DNA of 64,000 nt from Piscinibacter sp047602365 (GTDB lineage Bacteria; Pseudomonadota; Gammaproteobacteria; Burkholderiales; Burkholderiaceae_C), in the NCBI GenBank assembly GCA_047602365.1, contig JASGHM010000002.1:806001-870000 (forward strand), read 5' to 3'. Under the pieces are notes generated by a model that saw only the letters and a list, made by a program, of their open reading frames with translations, was not told the DNA's origin and did not search any database. Positions 1-8,903 of the stretch are shown here, in pieces. Position 1 is the stretch's first letter. Every line of letters starts with the position of its first letter. The position numbers and the translations under genes were made by a program.

Positions 1-139
1 CGCGTTCAACACGAACACGACCTTCAAGTTCGAGTACCGCCGCGACGGCGCCAACGTGCCGGTGTTCTACGACGTCAAGTCGGGCACCTACAAGAAGAGC
101 AACGACCTGTTCGGCGCCTCGGTGGTGCTGAGCTTCTGA
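1..139 (+). CDS. C-terminal end of an outer-membrane beta-barrel protein (partial)
   Basis: Only the last 45 residues are present; the frame begins at base 2 and the gene starts before the window. The segment alternates polar and hydrophobic residues and ends in Ser-Val-Val-Leu-Ser-Phe. A C-terminal aromatic residue on a final amphipathic strand is the usual signature recognised by the BAM complex in Gram-negative outer-membrane barrels. The specific family cannot be decided from so short a piece; a porin or a DUF3138-type barrel is possible. It is followed by a perfect GC-rich palindrome and then the amine-degradation operon, so it may or may not be co-transcribed with it. Confidence 0.55.
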   Translation, partial: AFNTNTTFKFEYRRDGANVPVFYDVKSGTYKKSNDLFGASVVLSF

Positions 140-147
140 CCCGGACC

Positions 148-169
148 GGAGCCCGCCGCGGCGGGCTCC
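148..169. terminator. 22-base perfect palindrome after the outer-membrane gene
   Basis: Ten bases (GGAGCCCGCC) are repeated in inverse orientation around a central GC, giving a strong hairpin 9 bases after the upstream stop codon. There is no T run on either side, so it is not a textbook intrinsic terminator. It could stabilise the upstream mRNA end or hinder read-through into the next gene, whose ATG lies only 8 bases further on. Confidence 0.4.
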
Positions 170-177
170 TCGCGACG

Positions 178-558
178 ATGAATGCCGTGAACTCACCGTC
201 CCCCCGGCGCCTCCAAGCGCAGGGGCCGGGCGAGGACTCGCCGATCCGCGCCGAACGGCTGCGCGAGGGCCAGCCGCAGCCGCGCGCGTGGAACGACTAC
301 ACCGACCCGAGCGGCCAGTTCTTCGCCGGCCAGTGGGCCGCCGGCGCGGGGCGCTGGGAGGTGGTCTACGAGCCGCACGAGGAAGAGTTCTGCGTGCTGC
401 TCGAAGGCGAGGTCCGCCTGACCGATGCCGAGGGCCGCGTGCTGCAGTTCCGTGCCGGCGACGCTTTCGTCGTGCCCGGCGGCTTCCGCGGCGAGTGGTG
501 CAACCTGACGCCGGTGCGCAAGCACTACGCGATCATGCTTTTGAAGGATTCCCCATGA
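178..558 (+). CDS. Cupin-domain protein (Cupin_3/DUF861-like)
   Basis: A 126-residue single-cupin protein. The cupin core runs from about residue 55 to 120: a His followed by Glu-Glu-Glu-Phe in motif 1, a Leu-Glu-Gly-Glu-Val turn, and Gly-Asp-Ala-Phe-Val-Val-Pro-Gly-Gly in motif 2. Members of this small cupin family often sit beside amine or ureide catabolic genes, as binding proteins or minor enzymes; the substrate cannot be deduced. Its stop codon overlaps the aldehyde dehydrogenase start (ATGA), so the two are translationally coupled. The N-terminal 40 residues look unstructured and no good ribosome-binding site precedes the ATG, so the true start could be further in. Confidence 0.75.
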   Translation: MNAVNSPSPRRLQAQGPGEDSPIRAERLREGQPQPRAWNDYTDPSGQFFAGQWAAGAGRWEVVYEPHEEEFCVLLEGEVRLTDAEGRVLQFRAGDAFVVPGGFRGEWCNLTPVRKHYAIMLLKDSP

Positions 559-2054
559 ACAAGCCTGCTCCCGACTGGCATGCCGCCGCTGCGGCGGTGC
601 GCATCGACGGCCGCAGCGTGATCGGCGGCCAGCGTGTCGCCGCCGCCAGCGGCGAGACCTTCGCCAAGAGCTCGCCGATCGACGGCCGCAAGCTCGGCGA
701 CATCGCCCGTGGCCGCACCGAGGACATCGATGCCGCGGTCGCCGCGGCGCGTGCCGCCTTCGCCGACGCCCGCTGGGCCGGCCAGTCGCCGGCCGCGCGC
801 AAGAAGGTGCTGCAGCGCTTCGCCGAGAAGATCCTCGCCGCAAAGGAGGAACTGGCCGTGCTCGAGTCGCTCGACATGGGCAAGCCGGTGCAGTACAGCC
901 TGGCGGTCGACGTCGGCGCCACCGCGCGCACCATCGCCTGGTACGCCGAGGCGGTCGACAAGATCTACGACGAGATCGCGCCGACCGCGGCGAGCGCGCT
1001 GGCGCTGATCACCCGCGAACCGATGGGCGTGATCGGTGCGGTGGTGCCCTGGAACTACCCGATGATCATGGCCGCCTGGAAGCTGGGTCCGGCGCTGGCC
1101 GCCGGCAACAGCGTGGTGCTCAAGCCCAGCGAGAAGAGCCCGCTGACGGCGTTGCGCCTGGCCGAACTGGCGCTCGACGCCGGCCTGCCGCCGGGCGTCT
1201 TCAACGTCGTGCCCGGCTTCGGCCACGAGGCCGGCGAGGCGCTGGCGCTGCACATGGACGTCGACGCGATCGGCTTCACCGGCAGCACACGCGTCGGCCG
1301 CAAGATGCTCGAGTACGCCGGCCGCAGCAACCTGAAGCGGGTCTACAACGAGCTCGGCGGCAAGTCGGCCTTCGTCGTGTTCGACGACTTCGCCCACGTC
1401 GAGCGCGCCGCCAAGACGGTGGCCGGCAGCATGTTCTTCAACCAGGGCGAGAGCTGCAACGCGCCGTCGCGCGTGTTCGTGCACGAGAAGGTCGCCGACC
1501 GCTTCCTCGAGGTGGTGGCGGCCGAGGCGCCGAAGTACGCACCGGGCGACCCGCTGTCGGGCCACGCCGAGATGGGCGCGCTGGTCGACGAGACGCAGAT
1601 GAACACCGTGCTCGGCTACATCGATGCCGGCACCACCGAAGGTGCGAAGCTGCTGACCGGCGGGCAGCGTGCGCGCAGCGAGACTGGCGGCTTCTATGTG
1701 CAGCCGACCGTGTTCGAGCGTGTTCGCAACGACATGAAGATCGCCCGCGAGGAGATCTTCGGCCCGGTGATGAGCGTGATCCGCTTCTCCACCGAAGCCG
1801 AGGCGATCGCGCTGGCCAACGACTCGTCCTACGGCCTGCAGGCCAGCGTGTGGAGCGACAACGTCAACCGCGCGCACCGCGTCGCGCGGGCGCTGCGCGC
1901 CGGCACCGTGCACGTCAACCAGTACGACGAGGACGACATCACCGTGCCCTTCGGCGGCTACAAGCAGAGCGGCAACGGCCGCGACAAGAGCCTGCACGCC
2001 TTCGACAAGTACACCGAGCTGAAGACGACCTGGCTGCGCATCGACGCGGCCTGA
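555..2054 (+). CDS. Aldehyde dehydrogenase, PuuC-like
   Basis: A 499-residue NAD(P)-dependent aldehyde dehydrogenase, full length for the superfamily. The catalytic Cys is at about residue 301 in a Gly-Glu-Ser-Cys context and the general-base Glu at about residue 266 in Glu-Leu-Gly-Gly-Lys. The Pro-Trp-Asn-Tyr-Pro cofactor motif and the Gly-Phe-Thr-Gly-Ser-Thr loop are intact. It most resembles gamma-glutamyl-gamma-aminobutyraldehyde or aminobutyraldehyde dehydrogenases of polyamine breakdown. That fits its neighbours, a GabT-like aminotransferase and a glutamine-synthetase-like ligase. The start at the ATGA overlap with the cupin gene is favoured. The exact aldehyde oxidised is inferred from context only. 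Confidence 0.85.
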   Translation: MNKPAPDWHAAAAAVRIDGRSVIGGQRVAAASGETFAKSSPIDGRKLGDIARGRTEDIDAAVAAARAAFADARWAGQSPAARKKVLQRFAEKILAAKEELAVLESLDMGKPVQYSLAVDVGATARTIAWYAEAVDKIYDEIAPTAASALALITREPMGVIGAVVPWNYPMIMAAWKLGPALAAGNSVVLKPSEKSPLTALRLAELALDAGLPPGVFNVVPGFGHEAGEALALHMDVDAIGFTGSTRVGRKMLEYAGRSNLKRVYNELGGKSAFVVFDDFAHVERAAKTVAGSMFFNQGESCNAPSRVFVHEKVADRFLEVVAAEAPKYAPGDPLSGHAEMGALVDETQMNTVLGYIDAGTTEGAKLLTGGQRARSETGGFYVQPTVFERVRNDMKIAREEIFGPVMSVIRFSTEAEAIALANDSSYGLQASVWSDNVNRAHRVARALRAGTVHVNQYDEDDITVPFGGYKQSGNGRDKSLHAFDKYTELKTTWLRIDAA

Positions 2055-2079
2055 GTCGGCCACGAACCAGGAGAGACAG

Positions 2080-3357
2080 ATGAACCATTCCCTGAACGAA
2101 CAACTGATGGCCCGCAAGGCCGCGGCCACGCCGCGCGGCGTGGGCGTGATGGGCACGTTCTTCGCCGACCGCGCCGACAACGCCGAGCTGTGGGACGTCG
2201 AGGGCCGGCGCTTCATCGACTTTGCCGGCGGCATCGCGGTGATGAACAGCGGCCATGGCCATCCGAAGGTGGTCGCCGCGATCGAGGCGCAGCTGAAGAA
2301 GTTCACCCACACCTGCTACCAGGTGGTGCCCTACGAGAGCTACATCGCGCTGGCCGAGAAGCTCAATGCGCTAACGCCGGGCAACCATGCGAAGAAGACG
2401 GCGCTGTTCTCGACCGGCGCCGAAGCCGTCGAGAACGCGATCAAGATCGCGCGTTCGTACACCAAGCGCTCGGGCGTGATCGCCTTCGGCGGCGCCTTCC
2501 ACGGCCGCAGCCTGTTCGCGGTCTCGCTGACCGGCAAGGTCGCGCCCTACAAGCTCGGCTTCGGCCCTTTCCCGCCGGAGATCTACCACGCACCCTTCCC
2601 CGACGCGCACACCTCGCTGGCCGAGGTGAAGAAGGCGGTGCACAACATCTTCAAGGCCGACATCGAACCGGGCCGCGTCGCGGCCATCATCTTCGAGCCG
2701 GTGCAGGGTGAAGGCGGCTTCAACGTGATCCAGGCCGAAGCCGTGCAATGGCTGCGCCAGCTGTGCGACGAGCACGGCATCGTGCTGATCGCCGACGAGA
2801 TCCAGACCGGCTTCGGCCGCACCGGCACGATGTTCGCGATGGAACATTTCGGTGTCGTACCCGACCTGATGACCATCGCCAAGAGCCTGGCCGGCGGCGT
2901 GCCGCTGTCGGCGGTGTCGGGCAAGGCCGAGATCATGGACGCGCCGGCGCCCGGCGGCCTGGGCGGCACCTACGCCGGCAACCCGCTGGCCATCGCCGCG
3001 GCCCACGCGATCATCGACGTGATGCGCGACGAGAAGCTGCCCGAGCGTGGCGACAAGCTCGGAGCGCAGCTCAAGGGCGTGCTCGAAGGCCTGCGCAAGG
3101 AGGTGCCGCAGATCGCCGACGTGCGTGGCCTGGGCGCGATGGTCGCGGTCGAGTTCAACCAGCCCGGCAGCGGCGAGCCCGATGCCGACATCACGAAGAA
3201 GGTGCAGGCCGAGGCGCTGAAGCGCAACCTGATCCTGCTGACGTGCGGCGTCAATGCCAACGTGGTGCGCTTCCTGTTCCCGCTGACGATCCAGCAGCCG
3301 GTGTTCGACGAGGCGATGGACATCCTGAAGGCTTCGCTGCGCGCGGCGGTCGCGTGA
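2080..3357 (+). CDS. gabT: 4-aminobutyrate-type aminotransferase (GabT-like)
   Basis: A 425-residue class III PLP-dependent aminotransferase. The PLP-binding Lys is at residue 268 in Ile-Ala-Lys-Ser-Leu-Ala-Gly-Gly; the Asp-Glu-Ile-Gln-Thr-Gly-Phe-Gly-Arg-Thr-Gly motif that holds the cofactor ring precedes it. Length and motifs match GabT, which transfers the amino group of 4-aminobutyrate to 2-oxoglutarate to give succinate semialdehyde; related omega-aminotransferases would look similar. An AGGAG ribosome-binding site precedes the ATG. The stop overlaps the next gene's GTG start by four bases. Downstream of an aldehyde dehydrogenase, it would receive 4-aminobutyrate made from an amine. Confidence 0.85.
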   Translation: MNHSLNEQLMARKAAATPRGVGVMGTFFADRADNAELWDVEGRRFIDFAGGIAVMNSGHGHPKVVAAIEAQLKKFTHTCYQVVPYESYIALAEKLNALTPGNHAKKTALFSTGAEAVENAIKIARSYTKRSGVIAFGGAFHGRSLFAVSLTGKVAPYKLGFGPFPPEIYHAPFPDAHTSLAEVKKAVHNIFKADIEPGRVAAIIFEPVQGEGGFNVIQAEAVQWLRQLCDEHGIVLIADEIQTGFGRTGTMFAMEHFGVVPDLMTIAKSLAGGVPLSAVSGKAEIMDAPAPGGLGGTYAGNPLAIAAAHAIIDVMRDEKLPERGDKLGAQLKGVLEGLRKEVPQIADVRGLGAMVAVEFNQPGSGEPDADITKKVQAEALKRNLILLTCGVNANVVRFLFPLTIQQPVFDEAMDILKASLRAAVA

Positions 3358-4700
3358 GCGGAGCACTGAACGTCGACACCCTGCGCGAGTCGCTGGCCGC
3401 GCAGGGCGTGCACACGCTGATCGCGCAGTTCACCGACCTGCACGGCGTCGCCAAGGGCAAGTACCTGCCGCTGGACCAGCTGCGCACGCTGGTCGAGACC
3501 GGCGCCGGTTTCTCCGGCCCGTCGATCGCCGGCACCGGGCTGCCGCGCATGGGGCCGCGTTCCGAGTACTACGGCCGCGGCGACATGGCGAGTGCACGTG
3601 CCCTGCCCTGGATGCCTGGCTACGCGCGGCTGGCTTGCGACGGCTTCGTCGCCGGCGAGGCTTTCGACGGCTGCCCGCGACAGGTGCTGCGCCGGCAGAT
3701 CGCGCGGCTGGCCGAACGCGGCTGGTCGCTGCAGACCGGCATCGAGCCGGAGTTCTTCCTGCTGCGCCGCACCGAGCGGGGCCTGGCGCAGGCCGACGCG
3801 CACGACCGCCTCGACAAGCCGTCGTACGACCTGAAGAGCCTGCCGCGCCAGCGCGAGCTGCTGCACGACTTGGCCACCGGCCTGCAGGCCTGCGGGCTGC
3901 ACGTGTTCCAGATCGATCACGAGGACGCGCAGGGCCAGTACGAACTGAACTTCCTGCATGCCGAGGCGCTGGCCAGCGCCGACCACCTGATGCTGTTCAA
4001 GCTGGCCGCGCAGGCGCTGGCCGAACGACACGGGCTGGTGTTCTCGATGATGCCCAAGCCCTTCGCCAACCAGCCGGGCAGCGGCATGCACTTCCACGTC
4101 TCTTTGTGGAACGGCGAGCGCTGCCTGTTCGACGGTCGCGACGGTCGCGACGGCCACGACGGCGAGGCGACGATGCGCCATTTCATCGGTGGCGTGCTGG
4201 CGCACTCGGCCGGCCTGGCTGCGCTGGCCGCGCCGACGGTGAATTCGTACAAGCGCCTGGTGGTCGGCGAATCGCTGTCGGGCACCAGCTGGGCGCCGGC
4301 CTACATCGCGCATGGCCCGAACAACCGGACCGCGCTGGTCCGCACGCTGGCCGGACGCTTCGAATGGCGGCTGCCCGATGCAGCGGCGAATCCGTACCTC
4401 GCCACCGCGGGGTTGATCGCGGCCGGCCTGGACGGCATCGCCCGCCGCCTCGACCCCGGCCCGGCCTGCACCGACGACCTGTTCGAGCAGCCTCTGGCCG
4501 CGCTGCGCGCGCGTGGCATCGGCGTGCTGCCGCAGAGCCTGGGCGAGGCGGTCGAGGCGCTGGCCGCCGACGCGGTGCTGTGCGAGGCACTCGGCAGCAC
4601 GCTGGCGCAGCAGTTCGTCGAGGCCAAGCGTGCCGAGTGGATGGCCTACGCACGGCACGTCAGCGACTGGGAGATGCAGCGCTACGGCGACCTGTTCTAA
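3354..4700 (+). CDS. Type III glutamine-synthetase-like ligase (GlnT family)
   Basis: A 448-residue glutamine synthetase superfamily protein starting at a GTG that overlaps the gabT stop (GTGA). The metal-binding Glu motif reads Gly-Ile-Glu-Pro-Glu-Phe-Phe, followed by Asp-His-Glu-Asp-Ala-Gln-Gly-Gln-Tyr-Glu and Gly-Ser-Gly-Met-His-Phe-His-Val. These match GlnT/type III and gamma-glutamyl-amine ligases better than housekeeping GlnA. In PuuA-type pathways such enzymes link glutamate to an amine such as putrescine, which suits this operon. A loop at about residues 261-270 carries a short Asp-Gly-Arg repeat encoded by 9-base tandem units. True glutamine synthesis is the alternative. Confidence 0.75.
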   Translation: MSGALNVDTLRESLAAQGVHTLIAQFTDLHGVAKGKYLPLDQLRTLVETGAGFSGPSIAGTGLPRMGPRSEYYGRGDMASARALPWMPGYARLACDGFVAGEAFDGCPRQVLRRQIARLAERGWSLQTGIEPEFFLLRRTERGLAQADAHDRLDKPSYDLKSLPRQRELLHDLATGLQACGLHVFQIDHEDAQGQYELNFLHAEALASADHLMLFKLAAQALAERHGLVFSMMPKPFANQPGSGMHFHVSLWNGERCLFDGRDGRDGHDGEATMRHFIGGVLAHSAGLAALAAPTVNSYKRLVVGESLSGTSWAPAYIAHGPNNRTALVRTLAGRFEWRLPDAAANPYLATAGLIAAGLDGIARRLDPGPACTDDLFEQPLAALRARGIGVLPQSLGEAVEALAADAVLCEALGSTLAQQFVEAKRAEWMAYARHVSDWEMQRYGDLF

Positions 4701-4735
4701 TCCGCGCCTCCTTCAGTTCCCGGAGCGCGACTGTC

Positions 4736-5644
4736 TTGGTCCATCCCGTCCCCTGGCTGTCCTACCTGTGTCTCGCCGCCGGCATGGCGCTGGTGGGCAG
4801 CTACGTCGGCCTGTCGAAGATCCTGGTGCTGGTGCTGCCGATCTTCCTGCTCGCCTGGCTGCGCTTCGGCATCGCCGCGGTGGCGATGGCCGGCTGGGTG
4901 AAGCGCCAGCCCGGCGAAGCGCCGTTGAGCAGCCACGACCGCAAGCTGCTGTTCCTCGAGTCCTTCTTCGGCAACTTCCTCTTCTCGGTCTGCATGCTGT
5001 TCGGCGTGGCGCGCACCTCGGCGCTGGCCGCGGGCGTGATCATGGCGGCGATTCCCGGCGTCGTGGCCATCCTGTCGCGCATCATCCTGGAGGAGCGCAT
5101 CGCACCGCGCGTGGCGATCGGCATCGCCTGCGCGGTCGGCGGCATCGCGCTGGTCTCGTTCGGCAAGAACGCCGGCGGCGGCGGAGACTATGCCGGCGGG
5201 CTGGTCGGCAACCTGCTGCTGCTCGGTGCGGTGACCTGCGAGGCGCTCTACGTGGTGATCGGCAAGCAGCTGACCGGCAATGTCTCGCCCAAGCGAATCA
5301 GCGCGCTGATCAACCTTTGGGGCCTGCTGCTGGTCACGCCGCTGGGCGTCTGGCAAGCGCTGAGTTTCGACTTCGGCAGCGTCAGCGCCGGCCACTGGTG
5401 GCTGCTGCTGTTCTATTCGCTGGCCGCCAGCATGGTCACCGTGTGGCTGTGGATGACCGGGCTCACGCATGTGCCGGCCTCGCAGGCCGGCGTGTTCACC
5501 GTGATGCTGCCGGTGGCCGCCGCGGCGACGGGCGTGATCTTCCTCGGCGAGCGTTTCAGCCCGGCCCAGGCCGGCGCCTTCGCGCTGGCTTTGGCCGGTG
5601 TGATGCTGGCCACTTGGCCCTCGCGCCAGCGCCCGGCCGGCTGA
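4736..5644 (+). CDS. EamA/DMT-family transporter
   Basis: A 302-residue integral membrane protein with about ten hydrophobic segments in two EamA repeats, typical of drug/metabolite exporters. I favour a TTG start because a GGAG sequence sits 10 bases upstream; later in-frame starts would remove the first membrane segment. It follows the ligase gene by 35 bases on the same strand and is probably the last gene of the amine operon, where it might export a product or excess amine. The substrate cannot be read from the sequence. Its end is convergent with dusA, 4 bases away. Confidence 0.8.
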   Translation: MVHPVPWLSYLCLAAGMALVGSYVGLSKILVLVLPIFLLAWLRFGIAAVAMAGWVKRQPGEAPLSSHDRKLLFLESFFGNFLFSVCMLFGVARTSALAAGVIMAAIPGVVAILSRIILEERIAPRVAIGIACAVGGIALVSFGKNAGGGGDYAGGLVGNLLLLGAVTCEALYVVIGKQLTGNVSPKRISALINLWGLLLVTPLGVWQALSFDFGSVSAGHWWLLLFYSLAASMVTVWLWMTGLTHVPASQAGVFTVMLPVAAAATGVIFLGERFSPAQAGAFALALAGVMLATWPSRQRPAG

Positions 5645-5648
5645 GAGT

Positions 5649-6671
<1,023 letters not shown>

Positions 6672-6736
6672 GACGGGCGGGTCATGTCGCGCAGGACCCG
6701 CATTGTCTCAGCGCGGCGCGTTCGGCGCCGCCGGGC

Positions 6737-7081
6737 TCAGCGGCGCTCCCAGTAACCCGGCCGCTGGCGCCAGCCCGGCCCGTCGCGGCGCCACTCGGGC
6801 GGATTCCAGCGCTGTCCCGGCCCCGGCGGCGTGGCCCAGCGCCCACCGTTCCAGACATAGCGGTCGCGGTGCCAGCCCCAGAAGCCGCCGAGCCAGATCT
6901 GGCCGACCACCGGAGGCGCACCGTAGTACTCGACCTGCGGCGCAGGAGGCGCGACGTTGACCACCTCGCCGCCATAGCCGTAGCCGTAGTACGGGGCCGG
7001 TGCGACGACGCAGCCGGCGAGGCTCAGGGTCAGCGCAGCGGCAGCGGCGATCAGGCCGGCGCGGATGTGACGGTGTGACAT
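6737..7081 (-). CDS. YXWGXW-repeat lipoprotein
   Basis: A 114-residue exported protein. The start is set at the ATG with an AAGGAG box about 8 bases upstream rather than at the longer 126-residue frame. A positively charged N-terminus and alanine-rich hydrophobic stretch end in Leu-Ala-Gly-Cys, a lipobox for signal peptidase II. The mature part is rich in Tyr, Gly, Pro and Trp and carries Trp-x-Gly-Gly-x-Trp units of the YXWGXW repeat family, whose function is not established. The protein is probably attached to the outer membrane facing the periplasm or surface. Confidence 0.8.
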   Translation of the reverse strand: MSHRHIRAGLIAAAAALTLSLAGCVVAPAPYYGYGYGGEVVNVAPPAPQVEYYGAPPVVGQIWLGGFWGWHRDRYVWNGGRWATPPGPGQRWNPPEWRRDGPGWRQRPGYWERR

Positions 7082-7157
7082 GGCGTGCTCCTTGGTGGGA
7101 TGCTTCCCATCCAGCAACGCCCCTGGCGCCGCCGACGTGCACGCGCTCGCGGTGGCT

Positions 7158-8069
7158 TTACGTCCGCGACACAGTCGGTGATGTTCGGGCCCGACCGGCC
7201 GCCGAGCGCATGCCGGCGACGAAGCGCGGCCACAGCGGTTCGGGCAGGTCGTGTCCCATGCCGGCGATGAAGTCGCCCTCGGCGCCCTTGATGTGGCGCA
7301 CCAGGTCGTGCCCGGCGGCCACCGGCACCAGCGGATCGGCGATGCCGTGGATCACCTGCACCGGCTGCGTGATGCGCGCCAGCAGTGGCGTGCGGTCGCC
7401 GTCGGCGAGGATGGCGGCCAGTTGCCGTGCCGTTGCCGCCGGCCGGTAGGCCCGTGTCACCGACGCGCCCATGCGTTCGCGCAACAGGGCCGGGTCGGGC
7501 CGGTAGGCCGGGCTGCCGATCACGCCGTACAGGCCGACGAAGTGGTCGACGATGCTGTCGAGGTTCTTCGAATTGCGCGGCCGCGACATCAGCGCCAGGC
7601 GCACCTTGAGCGCCGGCTGCGGCAGGTGGCGGGCGCCCGAGGTGGTCATGATCAGCGTCAGGCTGCGGACCCGCTGCGGATGGCGCACCGCCAGGTGTTG
7701 CGCGACCATGCCGCCCATCGACGCACCGCAGACATGGGCGCTGCCCAGGCCCATCGCGTCGATCAGCGCGGCGGTGTCGTCGGCCAGGTCGGCCAGCCGG
7801 TACGGGCTGGTGAGCGGCATGCCCAGCGTGTAGCGCATCGCGGCCGCCGGCAGGTTGGGCACGCCGAACTGGTCGAAGCGCTGCGACAGGCCGACGTCGC
7901 GGTTGTCGAAGCGGATCACGCGGAAGCCGCTGGCCACCAGCTGGTCGACCAGGCCGTCGGGCCAGGCGATCAGCTGCATGCCCAGGCCCATGATCATCAC
8001 CAGCGGCTCGCCGGAGGGCGGCCCGCGGTCGTCGACCTCGAGCGAGATGCCGTTCGCCGCGATCTGCAT
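7158..8069 (-). CDS. Alpha/beta-fold hydrolase
   Basis: A 303-residue alpha/beta hydrolase. The nucleophile elbow Gly-Ala-Ser-Met-Gly-Gly places the catalytic Ser at residue 117, and Phe-Asp-Asn-Arg-Asp-Val-Gly-Leu-Ser near residue 54 is typical of esterase-like members; a His in Gly-Met-Gly-His-Asp near the C-terminus can complete the triad. Its ATG shares one base with the TGA of the upstream hydrolase, so the two are coupled. Close linkage to a lipid acyltransferase suggests action on an ester or lipid, but the substrate is unknown. Confidence 0.8.
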   Translation of the reverse strand: MQIAANGISLEVDDRGPPSGEPLVMIMGLGMQLIAWPDGLVDQLVASGFRVIRFDNRDVGLSQRFDQFGVPNLPAAAMRYTLGMPLTSPYRLADLADDTAALIDAMGLGSAHVCGASMGGMVAQHLAVRHPQRVRSLTLIMTTSGARHLPQPALKVRLALMSRPRNSKNLDSIVDHFVGLYGVIGSPAYRPDPALLRERMGASVTRAYRPAATARQLAAILADGDRTPLLARITQPVQVIHGIADPLVPVAAGHDLVRHIKGAEGDFIAGMGHDLPEPLWPRFVAGMRSAAGRARTSPTVSRT

Positions 8070-8875
8070 CAGGCGGCGTTCGGCTCGTGCACGGTGCGGA
8101 AGAACCAGCGCCGCGCACCGTGCGGCTCGAAGGGCTTCCAGTGGCCGGCCGGCTGCGCCAGCCGGTCGGCGATCGCGTACAGCGCCAGCGGGTTCATGCC
8201 CATGCCGACATGGCTGGCGTGGACCTCGATGTTCTCGGCCATCGGGCTGGGCGCGACGACGCTACAGCGCCACGAGACGATGCCGTCGGTGCGCGACCAG
8301 ATCGAGGTCGTCGGCACCGGCGGCTCCTGGCGGATCTGCTCGATCAGCTTCTGGTCGTGCACCGACTGACCGCTGACCAGCTCGAAGAAGCGCCAGGCGT
8401 TGGTCGCGCGCGGATGGCCGGTGAAGGGCGTGCCCAGCGTGATCACGCCGCGCACATGGTCGGGCAGTTCCTTGGCGAGTTCGCGCGCGTAGATGCCACC
8501 CAAACTCCAGCCGATCAGGCTGACCTTGCGTGCATGCGAGCGGAACAGGCGCTGCACATCCTGGTTGGCGCGCTCCAGCACACCCTGGCGCGGCCCGAAG
8601 TTGAAGCCCTGGCCCCAGGGATGCGTCACGTAGCCGAGTTCGTCGAGGAAGCGGCGCAGCGGGCCGGTGGTGAAGTCGTTGGCGCCCAGGCCGGGGAAGA
8701 CCAGCACCGGATGGCCGTCGCCGCGCGGCAGCTTGCGCAGCCAGGGCGTCGCGGCGAGCATCGCCGCGTACTCCCAGGGCGCCCTGCCCTCCATCGCCAG
8801 CAGCAGCGCGTTCGGTGCGCGCAGGTCTTCGGCTTGGAAGCCGTGGTGGCGAAGGTCGGGCGGCGTTCGGGGCAT
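8069..8875 (-). CDS. Alpha/beta hydrolase, PGAP1/lipase-like
   Basis: A 268-residue hydrolase with a catalytic Ser at residue 124 in Gly-Trp-Ser-Leu-Gly-Gly and an oxyanion region Phe-Pro-Gly-Leu-Gly-Ala-Asn-Asp near residue 60. The arrangement resembles PGAP1-like and lipase-type hydrolases with an Asp (Ser-Arg-Thr-Asp-Gly) and a His (Ala-Ser-His-Val-Gly) later on. No signal peptide is seen, so it is likely cytoplasmic. It lies 28 bases after the wax-ester synthase gene and overlaps the next hydrolase, suggesting a three-gene lipid metabolism operon. Confidence 0.78.
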   Translation of the reverse strand: MPRTPPDLRHHGFQAEDLRAPNALLLAMEGRAPWEYAAMLAATPWLRKLPRGDGHPVLVFPGLGANDFTTGPLRRFLDELGYVTHPWGQGFNFGPRQGVLERANQDVQRLFRSHARKVSLIGWSLGGIYARELAKELPDHVRGVITLGTPFTGHPRATNAWRFFELVSGQSVHDQKLIEQIRQEPPVPTTSIWSRTDGIVSWRCSVVAPSPMAENIEVHASHVGMGMNPLALYAIADRLAQPAGHWKPFEPHGARRWFFRTVHEPNAA

Positions 8876-8903
8876 GCGGGGCGAGGGGCAGGTTCAGGGC
8901 ATG

